Assembly (NCBI RefSeq): GCF_000242455.2
Contig: NC_019892.1
Location: 6,706,744 to 6,770,743 of the forward strand
Length of the DNA stretch: 64,000 nt
Direction of reading: 5' to 3'
From: Singulisphaera acidiphila DSM 18658
GTDB taxonomy: Bacteria > Planctomycetota > Planctomycetia > Isosphaerales > Isosphaeraceae
The notes below the pieces were generated by a model that made no database searches, was not told the DNA's origin, and saw nothing but the letters and a program-made list of their open reading frames with translations. The position numbers and the translations under genes are program-made. Below are positions 17,870 to 27,328 of the stretch, piece after piece (the first letter of the stretch is position 1; every line of letters begins with the position of its first letter).

Positions 17870-20317
17870 TTAATGGTTGAATAGAAATTCTTTGGAGTTC
17901 AAGAGGCCCCAGAAGAGGTCTTGAGCACCCATTGCCCGGCTTGGGGCTTCGACAATGAGCTGGCGGGCCGCTTCGTTTTCTTGCGGGGAGGGGAGCCGGT
18001 TGAAGGTGGCGACGTAGAGGGTCTCGACCAGGGTTGCGTTGGTCAACTTCGGGTCGCGCAAGAGCCGCGTGAGGCGGCCGTCGGCCTGGGTGAGCTTGCG
18101 ATTGAGGAGGTCGCCGTTCATCAAGTGCAACGCCTGGCTCATGGTCGGGTCGGTGGCGCGTTCGCACTCGCAGGCCAGGACACGCTCGGGTCGGCCGAAC
18201 GTGTCGAGGAAGTAGGAGGGATAGTTGGTGTCGGGCAGAGCGATGGCCCGGGTGCCTGCCGGCTTCAAAGGGAACTTCTCGAACGTACCGGTCGCCAGGT
18301 TAATCGCATCAAGCAATTGCTCGGCGGTCAGCCGCTTGATGCGGTAGTGGGTAAAGAACGTGGTGTCGAGCCGGTTATCAGGGTTGGGTAGCGAACTGAG
18401 CTGGTAGACTCGACTATTGAGGATAAGATGTAAAAGCTTTTTGAGGTCGAAGCCATCCGCCACAAACTGATTGGCCAGGGTGTTGAGAAGGTCCGGGTTC
18501 GATGGCGGATTGGTCTCGCGGAGGTCGTCGATCGGGTTGACGAGCCCTTTGCCGAGCAAATAGCCCCAATAGCGGTTGACCACATTTCGAGCCAGCCAAG
18601 GGTTGGTCGAGCTCGTGAGCCAGCGGGACAAGGCGCGGCGGCGATCGACCGGGTCGTCGGCAGCCTTGTCTCCCAATGGGGTCGGCTTCATGGTCTTGCC
18701 GGTCCGGGGCTGGCCGACCTCTCCGGTCTTGGCGACGTAGATCACCTGCTCACGGCCGAAGAGTCCGAACTCCTGGCTCTGCTTGGTTCTGATCCGGGCG
18801 AAGTAGGCCGCCAAGCCGTAATAGTCATCCTGGCCGTAGGCTTCGAAGGGGTGGTGGTGGCACTTGGCGCACTGGAGCCTGACCCCCATGAAAACCTGGG
18901 CGGTGGTCTCGGCAAGGTCGTCGGGGCCGGTCGCCACCCGGAAGTAGTTGGCGGGCCCGTTGGTGTAGATTGACCCTTGCGCGGTGATGAGTTCGTCGAC
19001 CATCGCGCTGACCGGTTTATTGCTCCGGAACGCGTCACGGAGCCAGAGGTTGAACGCGAGCATCCCCTGGGCGCCGAGTTTGGTTCCATCGACCCGGAGC
19101 AGGTCACCCCATTTCAGTGCCCAGAAGTCGACGTATTCGGGGCGATCGAGCAAGCGGTCGAGCAACTTGGCGCGTTTCTCGGGATCGGCGTCGGCGAGAA
19201 ATTCTTCGAGCTCGGTGCGTGTCGGTGTGGTCCCGATCGTGTCGAGCATTGCGCGGCGGAGGAACTCGGCGTCGGTGCTCAGGCCCGAGGGGACGAGCCC
19301 CAGTTCTCGCCACTTGGTCGCAACCTTCTCGTCGAGAATGGTGCGTGCAGGGAAATCAAACGCCTTGTCATAGGCAAAAGGAACCGTGACCCGAGCTAAG
19401 GCGGCGTGCCCTTGGTAACGGACCATCAAGTTCGTTTCCCCCTGGCCGACGGTGGTCGCCAGACCGGTCGGCCCGACTTTGGCGACCCCTTCGTTCAGGG
19501 TGTCGAACTTGGCTTGGTCGGTGACGTCGCGTGTCGTTCCGTCGCTGAACGTTGCGACAGCGATGAGCCGCTGCTCCTGACCTGGCTCCATTCTCCGCTG
19601 TGGGGGGAAGACGGCCACACCGGTGACCGTCGGATCCTCAAGGGTCGGCGCGGGGGCACCTTGCTCCAACCAGAGCTTGATGAGTTCACTCTCGGGTGAG
19701 TCTGGCTCCATCCGTTTGCCACCGCCGTGAGCCACCCCCAGGGTTGGTTTGAGGAGGAGCAGGCTCTCCTCAGGGGCAAATGGCGTGACCCGTCGCCCCT
19801 CCGCACTTTTGACGATGGCCGTGTAGTCGGGTTCCGCCTCGAAACCGAGGAGGGAGAGCCTGAACCCGCCTTTCCCATGCTGCGACCCATGACAGGCACC
19901 TTGGTTACAGCCGAGCTTGGTCAAGACGGGCTGAATCTCGTTCCGAAAGCTGACCCGGCGGGCTGTCTGCGCTCCGCTGACCTCGACGGGAACGGAGGCC
20001 TCGATCGATCCCACGCGAACGACGACTTCCGCCTTACCGTCCGCGACCGGGTGGAGAAACCCGTGCGGATCGACCGAGGCGATCTTGGAATCCCCCACCT
20101 TGAATTGAGCGCTCGACGTCAGGTCGAGACGGGACCCGTCGGCGAACGCTCCGATGACAACCAGGCGCTGAGCGGCTTGCGGGCCGAAGAGCTTCGCCTT
20201 GGCGGGCAGGACCTCGAGGCTTGTGGGAACACCCGCTTCGAGTACTGCCGTTGACGCTGGGGCAGGCAGCCCAACGAATGCCACCAAGCCAACGCCAAGG
20301 GAAAGGAGGACGCGCAT
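17870..20317 (-). CDS. DUF1549/DUF1553 (PSCyt2/PSD1) planctomycete protein with Big_2-type domains
   Basis: A protein of 815 residues from ATG 20317, placed just before a signal peptide (MRVLLSLGVGLVAFVGLP). The first part has a bacterial Ig-like domain (VVIGAFADGSRLDLTSSAQF). Then comes LGCNQGACHG, a C-x4-CH form at residues 137-143 typical of these proteins, and a second Ig-like domain at about 232-315. DUF1549 follows at about 325-530 with CAKCH (a CXXCH site at 483-487) and HHHPFEAYGQDDYYGLAAYF. DUF1553 covers about 560-810 (NPWLARNVVNRYWGYLLGKG, TAEQLLDAI, PRPERVLACECER-like region). These proteins are characteristic of planctomycetes and are exported. The biochemical role is unknown. 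First gene of the operon that continues to the WD40 and PPC genes. Confidence 0.9.
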   Translation of the reverse strand: MRVLLSLGVGLVAFVGLPAPASTAVLEAGVPTSLEVLPAKAKLFGPQAAQRLVVIGAFADGSRLDLTSSAQFKVGDSKIASVDPHGFLHPVADGKAEVVVRVGSIEASVPVEVSGAQTARRVSFRNEIQPVLTKLGCNQGACHGSQHGKGGFRLSLLGFEAEPDYTAIVKSAEGRRVTPFAPEESLLLLKPTLGVAHGGGKRMEPDSPESELIKLWLEQGAPAPTLEDPTVTGVAVFPPQRRMEPGQEQRLIAVATFSDGTTRDVTDQAKFDTLNEGVAKVGPTGLATTVGQGETNLMVRYQGHAALARVTVPFAYDKAFDFPARTILDEKVATKWRELGLVPSGLSTDAEFLRRAMLDTIGTTPTRTELEEFLADADPEKRAKLLDRLLDRPEYVDFWALKWGDLLRVDGTKLGAQGMLAFNLWLRDAFRSNKPVSAMVDELITAQGSIYTNGPANYFRVATGPDDLAETTAQVFMGVRLQCAKCHHHPFEAYGQDDYYGLAAYFARIRTKQSQEFGLFGREQVIYVAKTGEVGQPRTGKTMKPTPLGDKAADDPVDRRRALSRWLTSSTNPWLARNVVNRYWGYLLGKGLVNPIDDLRETNPPSNPDLLNTLANQFVADGFDLKKLLHLILNSRVYQLSSLPNPDNRLDTTFFTHYRIKRLTAEQLLDAINLATGTFEKFPLKPAGTRAIALPDTNYPSYFLDTFGRPERVLACECERATDPTMSQALHLMNGDLLNRKLTQADGRLTRLLRDPKLTNATLVETLYVATFNRLPSPQENEAARQLIVEAPSRAMGAQDLFWGLLNSKEFLFNH

Positions 20318-20665
20318 TGGGAAGGCTCTCGTCGTCGGAGTCGGGAGATCGCCCGCGCAGGTCTTCGCAGCGTTCGAGTCGTCGACTGCACCCGACCTCG
20401 TCGCGAAAACCACGCGCGGGGGGAAGGACAGATCAGCAGCGTGGGGGAACGGCGATCGAGGAGACGAAGAGAGACTCCAGGGCCCTCGCTTCCCCACCGT
20501 TTAACATTGCTCTGCAAATGGTTGAAAATCAAGGTCTGACTGAAAAAACCTCGGAACAACCTACTTGAGCGCTGGAACCGAATCATCGGAGAGAGGCTTG
20601 GCGATCTTGATCACCAAGACGTCTTTGATCGACGGAGCGCTTCGGCATCATCGTCTGGGATCGAC
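20318..20665. other. Intergenic stretch, nothing recognised
   Basis: The gap between the DUF1549/DUF1553 start and the glycosyltransferase stop, both on the minus strand. It should hold the promoter of the PSCyt operon. No hairpin, repeat or small gene could be supported. Confidence 0.4.
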
Positions 20666-21946
20666 TTACCCTGCCTGGCGACGGAACCAGCCTGGCGCGC
20701 TCTGGCGAGGATTGGCGATCGCCTGTTCGGTTCGTGCCAGAAGCGTGGCGTACCGATCGTCCCAGGTGTAGCCGTGATCGACGAGTTTTCGGCCTGCCTC
20801 GCCGAGTTGTCGGGCCCTGGCGGGATCATTCAGCAGTCCGGCGATCGACTGGCTCAGGCGGTCGAGGTCGCCGAACGGGACGAGCAGTCCGGTCTCTTCG
20901 TGGCGAACGACCTCGGGCACGCCCCCTGCGTCGGCGGCGACGACGGGAAGCCCATTTGCCCAGGCTTCGAGGAAGACGATCCCGAAGGAGTCGGTCCGGG
21001 AGGGCATCGAGAAGAGGTCGATCGCGGCGAAGAAGTCCGCGCGCTGATCGAGGGGAAGGGGGCCGAGGAGGGTGAGCCAAGAGGGCTTGCCGCCGGGATA
21101 TTCGGCGAGAAACCGTTCGAAGCAAGGGGAGCTCGGCCCGGCCATGACCAGGTGGATCGAATCTTCGAGAGGGCGTGCCTCGTTCAAACGGGCCACTGCC
21201 CGAACGAGGTCGTTGCTTCCCTTGTTCGGGTCCAGTGTGGCAAGGTGGCCGACCACCGGCCGTCCGACGGGAATCTGATACTTTTGGCGGAGGGTTTGGC
21301 GATCGCCACCGGTGACTTCTTTGTGCTCGACCGCCATGCCGAGCGTCAGGATTCGGGCGTCGGCAATCCCCCAGTTGCGAACCACGTCGGCTTCCAGGCT
21401 GGTCTGGACGACCACGACGTCGGCGCAGGCGAGGAGCCGAATCTGGTGCGGCTTCGTGTAGTACTTGCGGACCGGGTCGCCCGGGGTCGCCAGGTGCAGG
21501 AAGGGGGTGAGGATCAAGGGAGCCCCTGCATCCTGGGCGGTCCGTAGCGCTCCGTACGAGAAGACGGTGTAGGGGAACCCGACCGCGAAAACGGCGTCAT
21601 AGTTGCCACGGACCTGTTCGATGCCCGGCAGGATCGGCATGAACGAGTCTGCGCGGCATTGGGTCGGCCAGTGGGGCGCGTAGCTCAAGAGCCGTCCGAC
21701 GTAGCGCTGGAGGGGCCGATGCCGGACTTCGAAGCGGCGAACCCGCGCTCCGTCGACTTGGGTCTCGCTCGGCTCCTCAACGCGTCGTCGCCGCTGATCG
21801 GTGAAGTACCAGAGGTCGTGGGCGTTGCTCGTCAAGACGTCGACGGCATGGCCGTTCGCGACAAACCGTCGAACGATCGCCCGCCCGTAATTCTCAGCTC
21901 CACCCACGCAAGGGTAATAACGGTGGGTAAACCAGGCGATCCGCAT
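20666..21946 (-). CDS. Glycosyltransferase family 4
   Basis: A protein of 426 residues from ATG 21946 with GGAGG nine bases upstream. The GT-B fold is readable: WFTHRYYPCVGGAENYGRAI at the start (donor-side glycine loop), GRPVVGHLATLDPNKGSNDLVRA written in parts as GRPVVGHLATLDPNKG and SNDLVRAVARL, then SRTDSFGIVFLEAWANGLPV with the E-x7-E motif that binds the nucleotide sugar, and ADAGGVPEVVRHEETGLLVP. It adds a sugar to a lipid-linked or polysaccharide acceptor on the cytoplasmic side. It follows the membrane glycosyltransferase gene by 115 bp on the same strand. Confidence 0.92.
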   Translation of the reverse strand: MRIAWFTHRYYPCVGGAENYGRAIVRRFVANGHAVDVLTSNAHDLWYFTDQRRRRVEEPSETQVDGARVRRFEVRHRPLQRYVGRLLSYAPHWPTQCRADSFMPILPGIEQVRGNYDAVFAVGFPYTVFSYGALRTAQDAGAPLILTPFLHLATPGDPVRKYYTKPHQIRLLACADVVVVQTSLEADVVRNWGIADARILTLGMAVEHKEVTGGDRQTLRQKYQIPVGRPVVGHLATLDPNKGSNDLVRAVARLNEARPLEDSIHLVMAGPSSPCFERFLAEYPGGKPSWLTLLGPLPLDQRADFFAAIDLFSMPSRTDSFGIVFLEAWANGLPVVAADAGGVPEVVRHEETGLLVPFGDLDRLSQSIAGLLNDPARARQLGEAGRKLVDHGYTWDDRYATLLARTEQAIANPRQSAPGWFRRQAG

Positions 21947-22061
21947 CGGGTGTGTCCTCCTTGACGTACATCCGCCGCCACTTGCCAGACGTTCCTAACG
22001 GACGGGCCACCCCTCACGCTTTTGGCACAAAGAAAAGATCAGAGGGGTGGCGGATGGCCTG

Positions 22062-23651
22062 TTACCGCCTTGTAGGTGGGGCGGCCGGAGTCTCAGTTGC
22101 CGGCGTCTGCTGGGCGACTGTCGGCCGCAAGGGACTGCGGCGGTCGTAGATCTGGATCTGCACCTCACGTGGCTTTGGATGGGCCGGGATCGTAAGGATT
22201 GGGTCGCGGCCGGCAATCAATTGCCGGACCACCGGTCCAAAATTCCAGCGTCCTCGGAGGTGAGCGTCTCGGACGACGACCCAACGGGTGTTGGGATCGA
22301 TCGCGGCCCAGTTCACCTCGGAGAATCTGAAGCCAGGCTGGCCGCTGAAGAAGAGCGACCAGTCGGTCATGTCGAGAACCTTGCCGTGGTCGCGTGCCTT
22401 GGTCTCGGCGATCCAGGTACCGGCATCGCGGTAGGCGGAGAAGCTGCCGTGGTAGGAGGTCATGCCCTGCACGTGAGGGACGGCGATGAATCCGGCCAGA
22501 ATCGCGGCCCAGACCCCGGGGCCGAGGCGGAACCGTTCCTCACCGTGGCCTAGCCACTGGCCTGGTATGACGATCGAACGCATCAGCCAGGCCAGGCCAT
22601 TGGCGGCTGCAAGGGTCAGGAGCATGGCCGGGACGAGGCCGTGCCGGACCGTGCAATACCCGCCGGTCGCGTGCAGGCGGATCAGGCCGAGGGTCGACGC
22701 CGTCACGATGACCCCCAGGAAGAGCCAGACCCGAGCGCGGGCCGACCAGGGACGCGCGGTTACCAGGCCGAGCAAGACCAGGGGCAAGAGCGGGGTCGTC
22801 ACCGCGGTCCGAACGACCTTGAGCATCCGTCGGGCCGCAATTCGATAGGTTTGAAACGTGGTCTGGTTGGGTGACAGAGGGCGTTCCCGCTCGAGTGCCA
22901 TCGCGTCCGATTTCGGAGCCGTTCCGAGGAGTCGGGCAATCGAAGGCTTCGTCCCAAGCCCCCCCTTGGCCGCCATGTACGGACCGACGAGCAACAGCGG
23001 GCCCACGATCAAGAAGGCCACAGCAGCCCACCAGCGCGGCCAGTAAATGCGCGTGGCCCAGTGGAGCGGCAGGACCAGGAGCGTCGCCACCAGGGCCAAC
23101 GGCAAGAGCATCCCTTCGGGACGCGTCAGATACGCCAACGCACTAAAGGTGATGGTCAACGGGAGCCAGAGGAAGCGGCCCTCACGTAAGAACCGGACTG
23201 CGGCCCAGAGGCCCCAGGTCCAGAAGAGCAAGAAGGTGCATTCGCTCAGGACGTTGATCACCACGAACCCGGAAATCGGATTCCCGAGGCAAAGGAGGCA
23301 GCCAACCCAGGCCGTCGTCGGTCCATAGATTTCCAGGGCGAGCAAATAGAGCGGAATGACCAGCAAGATCATGGCGCTGGCCGAAACGATCTGCGCGGAT
23401 CGCTGCCAGGAGACCGGGCCGGTTCCGCCCATAACCCGGTGGACCGCGGCGATCGCCATCGAGTGGAGCGGATGGTCCACCGACTTGATCAGCCCTTCGG
23501 ACCAGGCTCCGTCCTCGATCCGCTCAGCCTGATGGATGTAGCGCAGGCCGTCGGCGAAGGTGGCGTCCGAGTGGTAGCTGAGCCACAAGAGAAGCCCAGC
23601 AACTCCGACCATAAGGAGGCCGACTCGAACTCCATGTTGAATCAGCGACAC
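22062..23651 (-). CDS. Polytopic membrane glycosyltransferase (GT-C, GT39/PMT-like)
   Basis: A protein of 529 residues. The start is a GTG at 23651 that overlaps the end of the upstream GT2 gene by 10 bp; the open frame runs further but overlaps that gene. It has about ten membrane segments. The first periplasmic loop has ATFADGLRYIHQAERIEDGAW and the helix after it EGLIKSVDHPLHSM, the usual place of the acidic catalytic residues in GT-C enzymes. A soluble domain of about 110 residues ends the protein. It should move a sugar from a polyprenyl carrier on the outer face of the membrane. Part of the leftward arm of the exopolysaccharide locus. Confidence 0.82.
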   Translation of the reverse strand: MSLIQHGVRVGLLMVGVAGLLLWLSYHSDATFADGLRYIHQAERIEDGAWSEGLIKSVDHPLHSMAIAAVHRVMGGTGPVSWQRSAQIVSASAMILLVIPLYLLALEIYGPTTAWVGCLLCLGNPISGFVVINVLSECTFLLFWTWGLWAAVRFLREGRFLWLPLTITFSALAYLTRPEGMLLPLALVATLLVLPLHWATRIYWPRWWAAVAFLIVGPLLLVGPYMAAKGGLGTKPSIARLLGTAPKSDAMALERERPLSPNQTTFQTYRIAARRMLKVVRTAVTTPLLPLVLLGLVTARPWSARARVWLFLGVIVTASTLGLIRLHATGGYCTVRHGLVPAMLLTLAAANGLAWLMRSIVIPGQWLGHGEERFRLGPGVWAAILAGFIAVPHVQGMTSYHGSFSAYRDAGTWIAETKARDHGKVLDMTDWSLFFSGQPGFRFSEVNWAAIDPNTRWVVVRDAHLRGRWNFGPVVRQLIAGRDPILTIPAHPKPREVQIQIYDRRSPLRPTVAQQTPATETPAAPPTRR

Positions 23652-24784
23652 GCCGGTCCGTCCTTTCGCGGTTTGAGGAGCGTCGCAGTTGACGGTCCTC
23701 GTCGCTTCCCTGCCGGAACAATTTGAGGAGTGGTGTGCGATCCCTCGAGGGACCCACGAGTCACGACCAAAGACTTCGCAATGACCGAATCGGCCAGGGT
23801 CAGCACTTGGCGACCCCGCGGTTCGAGTCCCTTGCGGAAGGCTCGTGCCATCTCTCCAATCGTCCGCCACGCTCGTCCATCATCGGTCCTTCCTTGGACC
23901 ATTGACCCGGTGCGCCTTACGATCGCTTCGAGCGATATAATCCTCGAAAGCGTCAGAAACTGCCATCGGGGCAAGTGTTTACGGAAATACAAGAGCTTGC
24001 TGTGCCGAGTGATGACCCGCATTCTGGGGGAAATCGCCCGATTTTGCAAGGGATGTAGATGGACAACCTGCACATCCTGGTCATAAATAACCGACCAACC
24101 GCGATTTTGAGCGGATCGGCAGAGGTCAACTTCTTCGTAGTAGAGGAAGAAGTCTTCGTCCATTCCCCCCAGCATGGCGAGCATCCGGCGATTGAGCAGC
24201 ATGCAGGCGCCGGTGACCCACGCGACCGGGCCGGGCCGAGTCCGCCAACCGGGCTGGTATTTCCGCCGCGAACGCGGTATCAACTGCTCCCAGGCCGTCC
24301 TGACCAGGCTGGGGAAGATACCTACCGAAGGTTGTCGGGTTCCGTCTGGGTTCAGCAATTTGAACCCGACGATACCGGGAGCCTGCGTGGGATCAGCCTC
24401 GAATTGAGCGATCCGCGCGACGATCGAGCTGAGTTCCCCATCCGGGATGAGGACGTCGGGGTTGAGAACCAGGAGCCAAGAGCTACGAGCGGCTTGCCAG
24501 CCGGCGTTCACGCCGGCGGAGAAGCCTCCGTTGTCGGCTCTGGCGAGGAGCTGGGTTCCGACTCCTTGTTCGATCGCCTGCAAGAGCTCGGCGGGAGGGC
24601 GGCTTGGAGATGCGTTATCGACGACGATGACCTCGCAGATTCCGTGAGCCACTTCCGGAGTGGCCTCCAGCGACCCGACGAGCCGGTGCACCTCGGGCCA
24701 ACTGTCATAGTTGACGATGACAACCGTCAACAACGGTGTCCGCTCAAGGAGTGACTCAGGATTATTGAGGAGCGATCGATTCAC
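23642..24784 (-). CDS. Glycosyltransferase family 2 (rhamnosyltransferase-like)
   Basis: A protein of 380 residues from GTG 24784 (AAGG nine bases upstream). GT-A motifs: VVIVNYDSWPEVHRLVGSL at the start, VVDNASPSRPP, NGGFSAGVNAGW, LLVLNPDVLIPDGEL (the DxD-like Asp pair replaced by NPD, as in WbbL-type enzymes), then GACMLLNRRMLAMLGGMDE and FFLYYEEVDLCRSAQNRGW. The pattern fits rhamnosyltransferases of the WbbL group. Its end overlaps the start of the membrane glycosyltransferase, so the two are co-translated. It is divergent from the priming sugar transferase at 24992. Confidence 0.9.
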   Translation of the reverse strand: MNRSLLNNPESLLERTPLLTVVIVNYDSWPEVHRLVGSLEATPEVAHGICEVIVVDNASPSRPPAELLQAIEQGVGTQLLARADNGGFSAGVNAGWQAARSSWLLVLNPDVLIPDGELSSIVARIAQFEADPTQAPGIVGFKLLNPDGTRQPSVGIFPSLVRTAWEQLIPRSRRKYQPGWRTRPGPVAWVTGACMLLNRRMLAMLGGMDEDFFLYYEEVDLCRSAQNRGWSVIYDQDVQVVHLHPLQNRAISPRMRVITRHSKLLYFRKHLPRWQFLTLSRIISLEAIVRRTGSMVQGRTDDGRAWRTIGEMARAFRKGLEPRGRQVLTLADSVIAKSLVVTRGSLEGSHTTPQIVPAGKRRGPSTATLLKPRKDGPACR

Positions 24785-24991
24785 GCGTCCGACCTTGCTG
24801 CGGGCACTCGGGGCAACGATAACGGCAAGTTTACCGAATTCACTGGAATAAAGCGTCGGTTCGGTCGATGGAAGAGCTTGAGGGAATTACAACAGAGGTC
24901 CGCCACGGATCGGCGGAGACGCTCCAAGGAGACCGTTGGGGTTGAGCCGGGCGCGGGCCCGGACGGACTCTCGCCCCCACGCCAGACACCG

Positions 24992-26080
24992 ATGGATCGG
25001 TGGAAGCCCATGAACAATCCTCTCGAACTGACCGGACGGGTGCGGCCATTGAGTCGTCCGTCAGCGGGGCGCGTCTTGATCGTGGGAGCCCGCCGGGATA
25101 GTCGCCGCCTGGCTCGCAGTCTGGGCGAAGGACCCTGGGCCGGGCTTCCGGTCGTTGGCTTCATCGACGCGGGCCACCCTCGATATTCGGGAGGCATCGG
25201 GCGTGGACGACAACTGGCCGTCCACGCCCAGAGCGATCCCGTCCCCGTTCTCGGGGGGATCGACCGGCTCGACGAACTGGTCGATCGCTCGCGTGCCACC
25301 CATGTTGTCGTCGCGGTTTCGGGCGGCCCGGCGAAGCGGCTCCGTCCTCGGATCCCGAATCTGACCAACCCCGAAGTGGCCGTGCATTGGGTGACCGAGC
25401 AAGCTGATCGGGTCGCGCGGCCCCCGCACGGCACATTCGTGCCGGTGGAGCGACCGTCCTGGTCACTCCCCTGGGATCGGCTCGGCAAACGGCTGGTGGA
25501 CTTGATCGGTTCGGCCATTGGCCTGACCTTGCTTGCTCCTCTGTTCTTGGTGGTGGCGATTCTGATCCTCGTGACCACGGGTCGGCCCATCTTCTACTCA
25601 CAAGAGCGCGTGGGGCAGGGGGGGAGGCTCTTTCGGATCCTCAAGTTCCGAAGCATGCGGACGGATGCCGAAGGGACCACCGGCCCCATCTGGGCCTCGA
25701 ATCACGATGCCCGATGTACGCCCATCGGTGACTGGCTCCGGCATACCAACATCGACGAGTTGCCCCAGCTTTTCAACGTGTTCTGGGGGGATATGAGCCT
25801 GGTGGGCCCTCGTCCCGAGCGGCCGATCTTCGTCGAGCAATTCCGCGACACGATCCCGGACTACGACCTCCGCCATGCGGTGCCCGGCGGCATGACGGGT
25901 TGGGCGCAAGTCCATGGCTGGCGCGGGCGTACTTCGCTTCGCAAGCGGATCCAGTACGACCTCGACTACATCCAGCGATGGTCGTTCATGCTCGACTTCC
26001 GGATCCTCCTGATGACGGTTCAGCATGTGGCCTGGGGCAAGACGACGTGGGTCAGCCCCAAGCGGAGTAGCGGGCAATGA
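24992..26080 (+). CDS. Polyprenyl-phosphate sugar phosphotransferase (exopolysaccharide priming enzyme)
   Basis: A protein of 362 residues from ATG 24992 (ATG 25010 also possible). The first 150 residues form a Rossmann-like domain (GRVLIVGARRDSRRLARSLG, VVGFIDAG) that resembles the CoA-binding-like domain of WbaP/CpsE enzymes, but lacks the usual run of four amino-terminal membrane helices. One membrane helix lies at about 172-192. The catalytic domain has KRLVDLIGSAIGL, FRILKFRSMRTDAEG, DELPQLFNVFWGDMSLVGP, RPERP and GMTGWAQVHGWRG. It transfers a sugar phosphate to undecaprenyl phosphate to start the repeat unit. It overlaps the next gene by ATGA. Confidence 0.92.
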   Translation: MDRWKPMNNPLELTGRVRPLSRPSAGRVLIVGARRDSRRLARSLGEGPWAGLPVVGFIDAGHPRYSGGIGRGRQLAVHAQSDPVPVLGGIDRLDELVDRSRATHVVVAVSGGPAKRLRPRIPNLTNPEVAVHWVTEQADRVARPPHGTFVPVERPSWSLPWDRLGKRLVDLIGSAIGLTLLAPLFLVVAILILVTTGRPIFYSQERVGQGGRLFRILKFRSMRTDAEGTTGPIWASNHDARCTPIGDWLRHTNIDELPQLFNVFWGDMSLVGPRPERPIFVEQFRDTIPDYDLRHAVPGGMTGWAQVHGWRGRTSLRKRIQYDLDYIQRWSFMLDFRILLMTVQHVAWGKTTWVSPKRSSGQ

Positions 26081-27108
26081 GCCCGACTCCGGCGTCCTTC
26101 AGCCCGGTCTGTTCGGTCGTCATCCCCAGCTATAACGGCCGAGGACTGCTGGAGATCTGCCTGGCGAGCATCGCTCGCCACCGCCAGGACCAGCCACCGA
26201 TCGAGGTCATCGTCGCCGACGACGCGTCGAGCGACGATACTCCGGAGTGGCTGGCCCAGACGCATCCTGACGTGCGATTGGTGCGTCTCGAGCGTAACGG
26301 CGGCTTCTGCGCTGCGGCGAACGCCGGGATCGCGGAAGCCAAGGGGCTTTACGTTCAGCTTCTCAATAACGACACCGAGGTCACGCCTGGCTGGATCGAG
26401 GCCGGTCTGGCTCCGTTCGCTGATCCACTGGTCGGTTCGGTCGCCCCCTTGGTCCTTGTGCGATCCGACCCCTCTCGCGTGGATTCGGCCGGTGATTCGT
26501 ACTCGCTGGTCGGTTGGCCGAGCAAACGCGGTCATGGCCAGTCTGCGCTCCGTTGGCTCGAGCATCCCTCCGACCCGGTTTTCGGCGCCAGCGGGTCGAG
26601 CGCCTTCTACCGGACCGAGGCGTTGCGAACTGTGGGTGCCCTCGATCCCTCATTCGGTTCCTACTACGAAGACGTCGACCTCGCGTTCAGGCTCCGCTGG
26701 GCGGGGTACGGCTGTGTTTTCACCCCCTCCTGCCGGATCCTCCACGAAGTCTCGGCAAGCTACGACCACGGCCGTCCCGCCCTCCAGCGCCGGATGTCGC
26801 GGAATGCAGAGATCCTCTTCTGGAGCGATCTGCCGAAGCGTTGGCTCGCCGCCGCGCTGGTCCCCCACCTCCTCTTCACGGTCACTCAAGGACTTTGGCG
26901 CGGCCTCCGTGGTCGCGCGCGGCCCTTTCTGCTCGGCAAGCTCGATGCCCTCAAGGAACTGCCGACCTTGCGAAAGCGCCGGCGGGTTCGCGTTCACCTG
27001 GCGCGTCGAGCTGCGGCTTCCCCTCATTTCCCGATTCGGTTCGGCCTCTTCGAGGATGCCAGGAACCATCTCCGTCGACCTCGCGAAGCGTCCAGCCGCT
27101 CTCAATAG
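26077..27108 (+). CDS. Glycosyltransferase family 2
   Basis: A protein of 343 residues whose ATG overlaps the previous stop. Motifs: SVVIPSYNGRGLLEICLASI, VIVADDASSDDTPEWL, NGGFCAAANAGIAEAKG, VQLLNNDTEV (the DxD equivalent is NND), GSSAFYRTEAL and GSYYEDVDLAFRLRWAGYG. It has no membrane anchor except a weakly hydrophobic segment near residue 270. It is similar in kind to the GT2 at 23642-24784 and probably acts just after the priming transferase with which it is coupled. Confidence 0.9.
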   Translation: MSPTPASFSPVCSVVIPSYNGRGLLEICLASIARHRQDQPPIEVIVADDASSDDTPEWLAQTHPDVRLVRLERNGGFCAAANAGIAEAKGLYVQLLNNDTEVTPGWIEAGLAPFADPLVGSVAPLVLVRSDPSRVDSAGDSYSLVGWPSKRGHGQSALRWLEHPSDPVFGASGSSAFYRTEALRTVGALDPSFGSYYEDVDLAFRLRWAGYGCVFTPSCRILHEVSASYDHGRPALQRRMSRNAEILFWSDLPKRWLAAALVPHLLFTVTQGLWRGLRGRARPFLLGKLDALKELPTLRKRRRVRVHLARRAAASPHFPIRFGLFEDARNHLRRPREASSRSQ

Positions 27109-27139
27109 ACCGAATTGAATCCAACCAAGCTGGTCTTCC

Positions 27140-27170
27140 GGGTGCCGTTCATTCGCACCCTCGAATTTTT
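27140..27170 (+). terminator. Putative intrinsic terminator after the rightward exopolysaccharide arm
   Basis: GGGTGC (27140-27145) pairs with GCACCC (27155-27160) and is followed by TCGAATTTTT. It lies 32 bp after the GT2 stop. Confidence 0.45.
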
Positions 27171-27328
27171 CACCCGATTCCCGGACGCGCCCGGCCATTC
27201 GCGACCAGACGCATTAACTGCGATGGGAACCGTCGAGGGGGCTGACCGATGCGCAGTGGGTCGACCGGTTTCTCAGCCGGGATGAGGCCGAAGCTATCCT
27301 ATCCGCTTGCGATCCCAGCAAGGGAAGC

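Noticed and set aside
23652..23870. Amino-terminal extension of the membrane glycosyltransferase to 23870
   Set aside because: The extension lies inside the preceding GT2 gene in another frame. The GTG at 23651 puts the start just before the first membrane helix and gives a normal 10-bp overlap.
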